A stretch of DNA of 6,697 bases from Chloroflexota bacterium. Lineage in GTDB: Bacteria; Chloroflexota; Dehalococcoidia; SZUA-161. The stretch spans positions 1 to 6,697 of the forward strand of contig VGNW01000128.1 of the NCBI GenBank assembly GCA_016865955.1, given 5' to 3'. A program made the position numbers and the translations under genes. Below are positions 1-5,259 of the stretch, one piece after another; position 1 is the stretch's first letter, and every line of letters starts with the position of its first letter. The notes beneath the pieces were generated by a model. It did no database searches and was not told the DNA's origin. It saw only the letters and a program-made list of their open reading frames with translations.

Positions 1-46
1 AACGGATTACGGAGTACGTGAGATGGCAATCATGTCAGGATTCAGG

Positions 47-123
47 TCAAGCGAAGCTTGAACTGTAAAGTGCCACGGGCTTTGCCCGTGGGTATCTACA
101 CTTGTCCCTGACCCGATCAGGGA
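47..123. repeat. Cluster of three small hairpins left of the SIR2-like gene
   Basis: Three perfect inverted repeats follow each other: TCAAGC/GCTTGA around GAA (47-61), CCACGGGC/GCCCGTGG around TTT (73-91) and TCCCTGA/TCAGGGA around CCCGA (105-123). None is followed by a T run, so they are poor intrinsic terminators. The second, an 8-bp stem with a 3-base loop, resembles the subterminal hairpins of IS200/IS605 elements and REP-like repeats, but that is inference and no transposase is visible. To the left, two frames stay open from the window edge to stops at 59-61 and 67-69. Either could be the tail of a gene, and neither short peptide is recognisable. From 124 to 230 I see nothing else. Confidence 0.6.
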
Positions 124-233
124 GGGGGTGCAGGGGGATTACGTGCCCCATCTGTCAATGCGAAGATGTCGCGGGATTCAATCAGTACGGTGAAGATAAA
201 TTGGTTAGCAAAAGTGTTAGTACAATAAAATTC

Positions 234-262
234 TTGTTAGAATTTCGGAAGGGATATATAAT
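234..262 (+). promoter_or_regulatory. Sigma-70-type promoter of the SIR2-like gene
   Basis: TTGTTA at 234-239 and a perfect TATAAT at 257-262 are separated by exactly 17 bases. Transcription would start near 269. The leader would be very short and would contain GAGG (270-273), seven bases before the ATG at 281. This placement supports the ATG over the in-frame TTG at 275. Confidence 0.6.
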
Positions 263-280
263 TGTGCCTGAGGATTGAAT

Positions 281-1492
281 ATGAAAAACATAGATATACC
301 AGAAGAACTAATTGAAGAAATAGTATCGTATAACTGTGTATTGTTTGCCGGTTCAGGTGTAACTACCGAACGATACTACACGCCTGATTTCTTGGGACGG
401 ATAAAAGAAAAGTGTAAATATCCCAAGAGCGAGAAAAATCAATCATTTCCTGTGGTAATGCAGTATTATTGTCGGAAACTAGATGGTGGCAGAAAGAATA
501 GGCTTATTAGGGAAATAATTCAATGGATAGAGTTGTTTAGCGCTGAAGGTGAACCTAATAGAGACGCAACAGCGTTCTTTAGAGAAATATCCAGAATACC
601 ATTTCTAAGAACGATTGTAACCACGAATTGGGATCCATTTTGTGAGCGTACATTTAATGTACTTGTGCCAATGGTAGAAGACAAAGACATTCCGTTTTGG
701 GATGAAAGCAAGCGTCAAATACTGAAGATTCATGGTTGTGTAACAAGACCACACACAATAGTAGCAACAATGGATGATTATGATAAATGCATGAAAGATA
801 AGTCGCGTGGAGCGATTTTTACGAAGTTACGAGATTTAATGGCCACGAAGACTTTTATTTTTGTAGGATATAGTGTTAAAGACCCCGATTTTAAGTTAAT
901 TTATGATGAGGTTATCAATAATCTAGGGTCTTTTAGAAGGGGAGCATTTGTTGTTGACCCAAGCCCAACAGAAGATTCAGTGAAAGATTGGGAGGAGAGG
1001 GGCATAAAAGTTTTAAAAATCTACGGGATAGCGTTTGCACGGGAACTTGTCAAACACATAGAAAAAGCTAAGCTGATTCCATCATGGGAATTGATTAGTT
1101 TTTTTGAAGAGCAGTTAGGCAGGATAACTGATATACATCTGAAGACTTGCGAATCTCAAGAAAAAGCTGGGGCATTTGCCTCCAGTATGTATCAAGACGG
1201 TCTTTTACATTCGCTTGAGCATATAATCGTAGACAGTAAGAAAGGAAAATCAAAAAAGGATTTTCGTGATGAGTTGGACGAACTTGAAAAGACGCTTGAT
1301 AGATATTGGAAGGAATTGACAAGACCCAAGAAGAAGGGAAAAAGTGATGAAATCAATTTTACACCTGTGGAAATAGCTTATCTGAGTGGAAGTGTGGAAG
1401 CTCTGAAACGGTTTATTTCAGGTAATAAGAGAGACATACCGGCATTTTTCAGCCCGTATGTATTGAAACCAAGGAAAAGGGTCGTAGGTTGA
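281..1492 (+). CDS. SIR2-like domain protein, possible defence NADase
   Basis: This encodes a 403-residue soluble protein whose N-terminal half is a SIR2-like Rossmann domain. Visible motifs are the nucleotide-binding GSG at 24-26, TTNWD at 114-118 with N116, IHG with H151, and GYSVKDPDF at 196-204. The Asn and the His match the residues that make SIR2 domains of anti-phage proteins such as ThsA active NAD hydrolases, so catalysis is plausible. The C-terminal part (about 230-403) is mostly helical, charged and lysine-rich, and I do not recognise it. There are no membrane segments. The gene stands alone: its left neighbour is a hairpin cluster and the deaminase gene converges on it. It is visibly AT-richer than its neighbours, with many A/T third positions, which suggests recent transfer. 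Start ATG 281 is preferred for its GAGG ribosome site, and TTG 275 is the alternative. An abortive-infection role is inferred from the family. A metabolic sirtuin is unlikely because no zinc-binding Cys pairs are seen. Confidence 0.85.
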   Translation: MKNIDIPEELIEEIVSYNCVLFAGSGVTTERYYTPDFLGRIKEKCKYPKSEKNQSFPVVMQYYCRKLDGGRKNRLIREIIQWIELFSAEGEPNRDATAFFREISRIPFLRTIVTTNWDPFCERTFNVLVPMVEDKDIPFWDESKRQILKIHGCVTRPHTIVATMDDYDKCMKDKSRGAIFTKLRDLMATKTFIFVGYSVKDPDFKLIYDEVINNLGSFRRGAFVVDPSPTEDSVKDWEERGIKVLKIYGIAFARELVKHIEKAKLIPSWELISFFEEQLGRITDIHLKTCESQEKAGAFASSMYQDGLLHSLEHIIVDSKKGKSKKDFRDELDELEKTLDRYWKELTRPKKKGKSDEINFTPVEIAYLSGSVEALKRFISGNKRDIPAFFSPYVLKPRKRVVG

Positions 1493-1501
1493 TTAATCGT
1501 T

Positions 1502-1538
1502 AATGTTATTTGAATAAGCCGAGTGCTTGGTTAACATT
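1502..1538. repeat. Nested inverted repeat after the SIR2-like gene
   Basis: AATGTTA (1502-1508) and TAACATT (1532-1538) are exact inverted copies. Between them AAGC (1516-1519) pairs with GCTT (1525-1528). The structure follows the SIR2-like stop by ten bases and could help end transcription or slow RNA decay. There is no T run, so it is not a standard intrinsic terminator. Confidence 0.4.
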
Positions 1539-1560
1539 CTCGCGAAATAGTGCTTATAAT
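1531..1560 (+). promoter_or_regulatory. Promoter-like pair pointing antisense into the deaminase gene
   Basis: TTAACA (1531-1536) and TATAAT (1555-1560) lie 18 bases apart, matching the sigma-70 consensus at 11 of 12 positions. Transcription would begin near 1567 and run rightward against the 3' end of the cytosine deaminase gene. No credible + strand gene lies ahead. It may be fortuitous in an AT-rich spacer, or it may make an antisense RNA. Confidence 0.35.
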
Positions 1561-1595
1561 TGTAACCGCTAGCCGAGACGCCTGAAGAGGTGCTA

Positions 1596-1622
1596 GATTC
1601 TTCGCTAAGGCTCAGAATGACA
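1596..1622. repeat. Interspersed repeat of the ATTCTGAGC…GAAGAATC type
   Basis: The - strand reads TGTCATTCTGAGC, then a short spacer, then GAAGAATC. This is a dispersed repeat that, as I recall, is frequent between genes in Chloroflexota and other metagenomic genomes. The ends (ATTCT/AGAAT) can pair. It begins three bases beyond the deaminase stop codon. Confidence 0.5.
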
Positions 1623-1624
1623 TT

Positions 1625-2059
1625 TTAGAGTTCCCCGATGTCCTCTTTCCATAAATCTGGGTTGTGGGCGATGAATTCTTGCATCAGTTGCTTGCATTCG
1701 TCCAGATTCAAGTCGGTGACCTCCACCCCGTGCGATTCCATGAACTCCTTCGCTCCTGTGAATGTCTCGGACTCTCCTGCTATCACCTTTACGATGCCGA
1801 ACTGGACGATAGCGCCGGCGCACAGGTAACACGGCATAAGTGTGGAATAGAGCGTGGTATTTTTATATGAGCCCACTCTTCCCGCATTACGTAGGCAGTC
1901 AATCTCAGCATGCATGATCGGGTCATTATCCTGAACGCGTTTGTTGTGTCCTCTCCCGATAATTTTTCCCTTCCTCACCAGGACGGAGCCGATGGGAATA
2001 CCTCCCTCGCTGAGTCCTTTTCTGGCCTCGTCGATGGCTGCCTTCATGAATGTGTCCAT
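1625..2059 (-). CDS. Yeast-type (FCY1-like) cytosine deaminase
   Basis: This is a 144-residue zinc-dependent deaminase of the CDA fold that probably converts cytosine to uracil in pyrimidine salvage. The zinc and catalytic signature is intact: H50-A-E52, with E52 as proton shuttle, and P76-C77-x2-C80. The resemblance to yeast cytosine deaminase runs to the very end. EGGIPIG (18-24) and GRGHN (35-39) near the N-terminus, GE…F100 in the middle, and the tail W137-x2-D140-I-G-E match the yeast WFEDIGE segment, whose Trp and Asp contact the base. This favours free cytosine over tRNA adenosine (TadA) or guanine as substrate. The length is close to the yeast enzyme (158). The start at 2059 has an AGGAAGG ribosome site ten bases upstream, and M5 is a weaker alternative. 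The gene is a single unit that ends convergently with the SIR2-like gene. Other bacteria usually use the unrelated CodA for this step. Confidence 0.85.
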   Translation of the reverse strand: MDTFMKAAIDEARKGLSEGGIPIGSVLVRKGKIIGRGHNKRVQDNDPIMHAEIDCLRNAGRVGSYKNTTLYSTLMPCYLCAGAIVQFGIVKVIAGESETFTGAKEFMESHGVEVTDLNLDECKQLMQEFIAHNPDLWKEDIGEL

Positions 2060-2069
2060 GCTATCATGA

Positions 2070-2087
2070 CCTTCCTGAAAGATTATA
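2070..2087 (-). promoter_or_regulatory. Ribosome site and -10 box of the deaminase gene
   Basis: Reading leftward, TATAAT lies at 2087-2082 and AGGAAGG at 2076-2070, ten bases before the ATG. I see no convincing -35 box: the right position is occupied by the hairpin repeat at 2106-2127. The ribosome site is reasonably sure, the promoter is not. Confidence 0.4.
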
Positions 2088-2105
2088 CATCCTGGAACTG
2101 GATTC

Positions 2106-2220
2106 GGGCAGGCACATGGGTCTGCCCCTACATTTCCTTATACACTTTCGTCCTCTCAGCGTCCTCAGCGTTCTCTGCGGTTCCCCGCCTCCCTCTGATC
2201 TCTGAAAGCTGATAGCTGAG
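2106..2220. repeat. Repeat-rich spacer: hairpin plus short tandem motifs
   Basis: GGGCAGGC (2106-2113) pairs with GTCTGCCC (2120-2127), a hairpin with one G-T pair. It belongs to the dispersed GTAGGGGC…GCCCG type. Further right, the - strand shows near-tandem 9-base units (CAGAGAACG, CTGAGGACG, CTGAGAGGACG, about 2152-2182) and then CAGCTATCAGCTTTCAG (about 2200-2217). These periodic motifs are common intergenic debris. They create a small - strand open frame (2128-2238, 36 residues) that I do not count as a gene. Confidence 0.5.
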
Positions 2221-2245
2221 TGCTTCGCCCCGCGACATTTTCCTC

Positions 2246-2275
2246 TTGACAATTCCAGAACTGATGTTCTATCAT
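2246..2275 (+). promoter_or_regulatory. Orphan promoter in the repeat-rich spacer
   Basis: A perfect TTGACA (2246-2251) and TATCAT (2270-2275) are spaced by 18 bases, so transcription would start near 2282 on the + strand. No recognisable + strand gene lies within reach before the opposing glycosylase gene. An 80-codon open frame from 2275 exists, but it largely translates the repeats at 2373-2446. Confidence 0.5.
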
Positions 2276-2303
2276 TGCTCCCAAAACCATATTGTGGTGC
2301 GGG

Positions 2304-2347
2304 TTCCGTTGAAAGATACGGAAGCGCTGGGGAGTCGGGACATCCCC
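2304..2347 (+). other. Two hairpins just downstream of the orphan promoter
   Basis: TTCCGT (2304-2309) pairs with ACGGAA (2318-2323) around an 8-base loop. GGGGAGT (2329-2335) pairs with AC plus TCCCC (2340-2347) with one bulged A. They begin about 20 bases after the predicted transcript start and could be the 5' part of a small RNA. I do not recognise a known RNA or riboswitch family. Confidence 0.3.
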
Positions 2348-2372
2348 TCACTATCTTCCATCTGTCAGTACC

Positions 2373-2446
2373 GGTGCTTGTCCTGAGCTTGTCGAAGGTG
2401 CTTGCCCTGAGCAAAGCCGAAGGTGCTTGCCCTGAGCAAAGCCGAA
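2373..2446. repeat. Three tandem copies of a 24-25 base repeat
   Basis: Units run 2373-2396, 2397-2421 and 2422-2446. The second and third are identical (GGTGCTTGCCCTGAGC, then AAAGCCGAA). The first has TTGTCGAA in place of AAAGCCGAA and T for one C. The core CCTGAGC…CGAAGG is a dispersed intergenic repeat. Tandem arrangement with two identical units indicates recent local duplication. Confidence 0.8.
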
Positions 2447-2513
2447 GGGTCATTCCACCGAAACTGACTAAAGGCCTCGCGGAGCTAGGGGGTCAAACAG
2501 AAGAGATGTGCAA

Positions 2514-2541
2514 ATAACCCGGACTGGGGTTATACCCTTTT
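2514..2541 (+). terminator. Possible weak intrinsic terminator
   Basis: ATAACCC (2514-2520) pairs perfectly with GGGTTAT (2527-2533) around a 6-base loop. Four bases later comes TTTTT (2538-2542 region). An alternative smaller fold, GGGT/ACCC (2527-2537), sits directly against the T run. It is the only terminator-like structure downstream of the orphan promoter at 2246-2275. Confidence 0.3.
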
Positions 2542-2654
2542 TGAGGTTGAAATCTACGTTCAGCCGAAGCTGAGCCGGAAACCCCCGTCAGCGACCCAAA
2601 ATTGCATAAATCTTTTTCCAGTCAAATCTCGGGCCGTGCTATACCTTTGACAGG

Positions 2655-2726
2655 CCTGCCCTGAGTCCTGTGGAAGGGCCTGCCCTGGTTCCACTGAGTC
2701 ACCACGAAGTGAGCGAAGCCGAAGGG
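2655..2726. repeat. Composite interspersed repeat overlapping the glycosylase 3' end
   Basis: Two units begin with CCTGCCCTG. The first, 2655-2678, continues AGTCCTGTGGAAGGG. The second, 2679-2726, holds a 26-base block (2686-2711) and ends GAGCGAAGCCGAAGGG. The 26-base block recurs exactly, inverted, at 6671-6696. The second unit supplies the stop codon (2699-2701) and last eight codons of the glycosylase gene. Between 2542 and 2654 I see only a TCAGC/GCTGA hairpin with CGAA loop (2560-2573). Confidence 0.75.
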
Positions 2727-3415
2727 CAAAGCTGTCTTAGACAGCAGTTGCTGCAAAGCGGCTTTTTCTTGCAGACTTCTTTGCCATGTCGGACAAACAG
2801 GGCGTGGTATTCGTTGAACATCTTCTCATCGGCGGGCAGGTTCTCCATGAACAGCGCCTGATATGATGAGTAGTCTTCGCTAACAGGATGGAGACCGAGT
2901 CTGCTGATAATGCGGCGCGTATAGGCATCGATAACAAAAATGGGTTTGCGGGCAGCGTAAAGTATTATAGAGTCAGCAGTTTCCGGGCCTATGCCGTGTA
3001 TATCGAGAAGCTCACAGCGCAGAGTGGAGATGTCAAGCGAGAACAGTTTATCCAGAGAGTCATGATGAACTGCCCCTAAATATTCAACGAACGCCCTGAG
3101 CTTCATAGCTTTGGCATTGTAGTAACCCGAAGGGTAGATTAGCTCTGCGATTTTGTCGAGCTCCAGCTTGCGCAGGGAAACTGAATTGAGCGCTCCTGCC
3201 TTTTTGAGATTGGAGATGGCTTTCTCTACGTTGCCCCAGGCTGCCGATTGCGTGAGGATGGCTCCGACAATTATCTCGAATGGGGTATCGCCGGGCCACC
3301 AGTGCTGAGGACCGTAGTTTGCGAACAGCGCCTGATAGATTTCATTTAGCCTATGGCTTGTGAGATACGAGTTGCTCTTGCTTGTTGCACGCACTGTTCG
3401 CTTCGTGTCAGGCAT
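2699..3415 (-). CDS. HhH-GPD base-excision DNA glycosylase (endonuclease III-related) with Fe-S loop
   Basis: This is a 238-residue DNA repair enzyme of the endonuclease III superfamily. The helix-hairpin-helix is LLDIHGIGPETADS (136-149), followed by the essential Asp in VIDAY (D163). The iron-sulfur loop has Cys215, 221, 224 and 230 with C-x5-C-x2-C-x5-C spacing, as in the endonuclease III-related subfamily. Where E. coli Nth has its catalytic Lys (GRKTA), this protein has Glu145 (GPETA). A bifunctional lyase is therefore unlikely, and a monofunctional glycosylase such as the MagIII type for alkylated purines fits better. The substrate is not certain. The start ATG lacks a clear ribosome site. 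It lies 24 bases after trmO, so the two genes are probably co-transcribed. The last residues, P231 to W238, and the stop are encoded by an interspersed repeat immediately after the final Fe-S cysteine, so the original C-terminus has been replaced or trimmed. Confidence 0.85.
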   Translation of the reverse strand: MPDTKRTVRATSKSNSYLTSHRLNEIYQALFANYGPQHWWPGDTPFEIIVGAILTQSAAWGNVEKAISNLKKAGALNSVSLRKLELDKIAELIYPSGYYNAKAMKLRAFVEYLGAVHHDSLDKLFSLDISTLRCELLDIHGIGPETADSIILYAARKPIFVIDAYTRRIISRLGLHPVSEDYSSYQALFMENLPADEKMFNEYHALFVRHGKEVCKKKPLCSNCCLRQLCPSASLTSW

Positions 3416-3439
3416 GTGTTTATGCTGTTTCGAGGGTAT

Positions 3440-3919
3440 TTATCCGGAATCCTGTTGCCTTAGTTTATATACCCAGTCGGGGGTTTTGATGTCAGTTGCG
3501 GAGTCGCCCGGCAGATATGGTTTTATATCTACAACGGGGGTGCCGTCGAGGGCATCGAGTCCGACTACTTTAAGCTGATTCCCTTTTCTCTCCAGAAGCT
3601 TTACGACGGTCACGCCCAGCGGGTTGGGTCTGACCGGACTGCGTGTGGCAAGCACTCCCACCAGAGGTAAATCCTGTCTCATCTGGGGATGGGTTTTCAG
3701 GGTAAGGGATTCCCGGACGGGACTGTGGTGCATCCAGAAAACTACTATGATATGGGAAAATTTCTCCAGACCGTCTAAAGCCTCCTCGATGCCGGGTTTG
3801 AACAAAAGCTGGGAGACCACGTTCTCCCATTTGTGCTTTCCCATTTCTTTAATTTCGTTTCTGACTATTGCGATTGGCTTCAGCGTTATCGCTGCCCGGC
3901 CTTTTTCTGCTCGATTCAA
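3440..3919 (-). CDS. trmO: tRNA (t6A37) N6-methyltransferase, TrmO/YaeB family
   Basis: TrmO methylates the N6 of threonylcarbamoyladenosine at position 37 of certain tRNAs, using S-adenosylmethionine. The 159-residue protein shows the beta-barrel family signatures: the opening LKPIAIVRN (13-21), FSHIIVVFWMHH (54-65), the highly conserved ATRSPVRPNPLG (91-102) and LDALDGTPVVDIKPYLP (121-137). It is a short, single-domain form without the C-terminal extension of the E. coli protein. The start is a TTG (3917-3919), preferred because GGAGAG (3924-3929) lies four bases upstream and an extended -10 promoter lies just beyond. No ATG or GTG precedes the conserved core at LKPIAIV. It is the first gene of a two-gene unit with the glycosylase. 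Confidence 0.9.
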   Translation of the reverse strand: MNRAEKGRAAITLKPIAIVRNEIKEMGKHKWENVVSQLLFKPGIEEALDGLEKFSHIIVVFWMHHSPVRESLTLKTHPQMRQDLPLVGVLATRSPVRPNPLGVTVVKLLERKGNQLKVVGLDALDGTPVVDIKPYLPGDSATDIKTPDWVYKLRQQDSG

Positions 3920-3923
3920 TTTG

Positions 3924-3958
3924 CTCTCCAGCGTTCAATTACTGGACGGATTATACCA
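3924..3958 (-). promoter_or_regulatory. Extended -10 promoter and ribosome site of trmO
   Basis: On the - strand TGGTATAAT lies at 3958-3950, a perfect TATAAT with the TGn extension. I find no good -35 box, which extended -10 promoters tolerate. Transcription would begin near 3943. The ribosome site GGAGAG at 3929-3924 decides the TTG start of trmO. Confidence 0.6.
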
Positions 3959-4056
3959 CAGTGTTGCAGCAATCAGGGGAAATAAGTGGAAACATTTGTC
4001 AATGAGATGATGTGATTCCGGGCAACAGGCAGTAAGGTTTTTAGAAGCACCCCAGT

Positions 4057-4365
4057 TCAAGGAGTGGGCTTATCGTCTTCTGCGCCCCAGTTTTGCATCA
4101 TCTTCTTAATGCGTTCGGCAAGCCTGGGGCTGGCGCGGAGGCGCTCTATGAAGATGGGGCAGCTTTCGAGAATCAAGTTCTGCGTTGCCGAGGCAAGCTC
4201 GGCAAAATATCTCGATATTGTCGGGTCGTTGGAGAATTGGGAAGGATTGGGCAACTGCCTCTTGATATCGTCGAGCGTGAATCTCATCGGCATCACGCAG
4301 GACTTATACCAGGGGCACTCCTTGCATTGCACCACTGCTGCTGCTTCATCCAGAATATCGCCCAT
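4057..4365 (-). CDS. Small four-cysteine protein of unknown function
   Basis: I do not recognise this 102-residue protein. Near the N-terminus it has C14-x2-C17-P-W-Y-x2-C23 (QCKECPWYKSC), and a fourth cysteine in SCP at C69. Three clustered cysteines plus a distant Cys-Pro suggest a bound iron-sulfur cluster or zinc ion. The rest is helical and charged, with no signal peptide or membrane span. The ATG at 4365 is preceded by AAGG about six bases upstream. It has its own extended -10 promoter and lies 116 bases after the polyferredoxin stop. The same strand and the cysteine theme make a link to the redox genes possible, but the separate promoter argues for independent control. The coding potential looks real: codons are regular and the start signals are complete. 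Confidence 0.65.
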   Translation of the reverse strand: MGDILDEAAAVVQCKECPWYKSCVMPMRFTLDDIKRQLPNPSQFSNDPTISRYFAELASATQNLILESCPIFIERLRASPRLAERIKKMMQNWGAEDDKPTP

Positions 4366-4389
4366 CGGCCACCTTCACCTTTTAAAGTT

Positions 4390-4398
4390 ATTATAACA
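4390..4398 (-). promoter_or_regulatory. Extended -10 promoter of the four-cysteine protein gene
   Basis: TGTTATAAT on the - strand (4398-4390) is a perfect extended -10 element 25 bases before the ATG, with transcription starting near 4383. There is no recognisable -35 box. It has the same architecture as the trmO promoter. Confidence 0.5.
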
Positions 4399-4431
4399 GG
4401 TTTATACGGGCTAGCATATTTTGTTTGGTAC

Positions 4432-4463
4432 AAAAATCAGGGTCGATATACCTGCAAGCCCTG
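4432..4463 (-). terminator. Possible terminator of the redox cassette
   Basis: On the - strand CAGGG (4463-4459) pairs with CCCTG (4442-4438) around a 16-base loop, followed by one A and TTTTT (4436-4432). It lies 18 bases after the polyferredoxin stop, the right place to end that transcript. The stem is short and the loop long, so the call is weak. Confidence 0.35.
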
Positions 4464-4481
4464 TGCCTTCTGCAATTCTGT

Positions 4482-5255
4482 CTAATCTCGCGCAGACGCC
4501 GTGATCTTTATCGCACCGCCGGGACATGCTTCAATGCACTTTCCGCAGCAGGTGCAGTCACCGGACTCTCCGATGTCCTCGACCTTTTCGATTTTTGTCG
4601 GGCAGACTCCCAGACATTTTCTGCACTCGTTGCACTTGCTCATGTCAAGCTTGATTTTAAGGATGCTGACTCGGTTGAATAGACCGAAAATGCCACCAAG
4701 AGGGCACAGGAAGCGGCACCAGAATCTCCCAACCAATAGAAATGCCACTACGGCAAGGACCAGCGTTCCTATATGCACCCAGAAAAAAGTGCCGAACGAA
4801 AGGGCGGGTGAATAGAAACGGTGTGGGACTGCTCCAAACAGACTACCTGCAGGACATACTTTGCAGAAAAGAGTATCCGCGGCTATCCATGCGGCCACTA
4901 TTAACCCGACTAGTACTAAAAGACGCATCCAACCCGAATTGCGCAAGGTGAGGAAGTCATCTCGTCGTCTTGCCCAGGCTAGGAAGTCTTGTATAGTCCC
5001 GAACGGACAGCCCCAGCCACACCAGAACCGCCCTGCAGCAAGGCCGAATAGCCCAACTGCGCCGACAGTGTAGGACGGGAAAGTGCCAACGGCAGCAAAA
5101 CTCTGCAGAGCACCTATAGGGCACGCGGTCGTCGCCAGCGGACAACCATAGCAATAAAAAAAAGGCGCCACAACGCCAGTTTTTGCTACTTCTATGAAGC
5201 CGAGGTTTAGCAGGATGAGCGCTAGGATCTGGGTAGCCCATCGCACTCTGCTCAT
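4482..5255 (-). CDS. Membrane polyferredoxin, 4Fe-4S (NapH/CcoG-like)
   Basis: This 257-residue integral membrane electron carrier has about four hydrophobic segments (near 7-25, 62-75, 109-128 and 155-176) interspersed with cysteine motifs. They are YC35YGC38 with C45P, GRFWC79GWGC83PFG, FC131KVC134PAG and GRFWC180RFLC184PLG. A cytoplasmic-type double ferredoxin domain follows at the C-terminus: C208-x2-C211-x2-C214-x3-C218P and C234-x2-C237-x2-C240-x3-C244P, each set able to hold a [4Fe-4S] cluster. The paired GRFWC…CP motifs are typical of the NapH/CcoG/RdxA group. It lies 4 bases after the small CXXC gene and is very probably translationally coupled to it. No strong ribosome site of its own is seen. 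Its likely job is to move electrons between a cytoplasmic donor and thiols or a partner at the membrane. The exact partners are unknown. A nitrate-reductase role is unlikely because no nap genes are nearby. Confidence 0.85.
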   Translation of the reverse strand: MSRVRWATQILALILLNLGFIEVAKTGVVAPFFYCYGCPLATTACPIGALQSFAAVGTFPSYTVGAVGLFGLAAGRFWCGWGCPFGTIQDFLAWARRRDDFLTLRNSGWMRLLVLVGLIVAAWIAADTLFCKVCPAGSLFGAVPHRFYSPALSFGTFFWVHIGTLVLAVVAFLLVGRFWCRFLCPLGGIFGLFNRVSILKIKLDMSKCNECRKCLGVCPTKIEKVEDIGESGDCTCCGKCIEACPGGAIKITASARD

Positions 5256-5259
5256 AATC

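Noticed and set aside
281..1492. Classical protein-deacetylase sirtuin
   Set aside because: The usual zinc-binding CxxC pairs are missing, and the motifs fit SIR2-like defence domains better.
1605..1870. Open frames overlapping the deaminase on both strands
   Set aside because: The deaminase frame has clear family motifs, and the others are shadows of it.
2128..2238. 36-residue - strand frame with GAGG before its ATG
   Set aside because: It is made of the periodic repeat debris 2140-2220 and has no protein-like composition.
2304..2347. Known riboswitch or SRP/6S RNA
   Set aside because: I compared it mentally with fluoride, guanidine, c-di-GMP, THF and SRP consensus features and found no match. 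Only generic hairpins are seen.
2373..2446. CRISPR array
   Set aside because: The units are directly adjacent with no spacers. It is a tandem copy of a dispersed repeat.
2064..2453. 129-codon open frame on the - strand and 80-codon frame on the + strand (2275-2517)
   Set aside because: Both mostly translate interspersed repeats (LSLSK and PEQSRR-like peptides). They lack ribosome sites and overlap each other.
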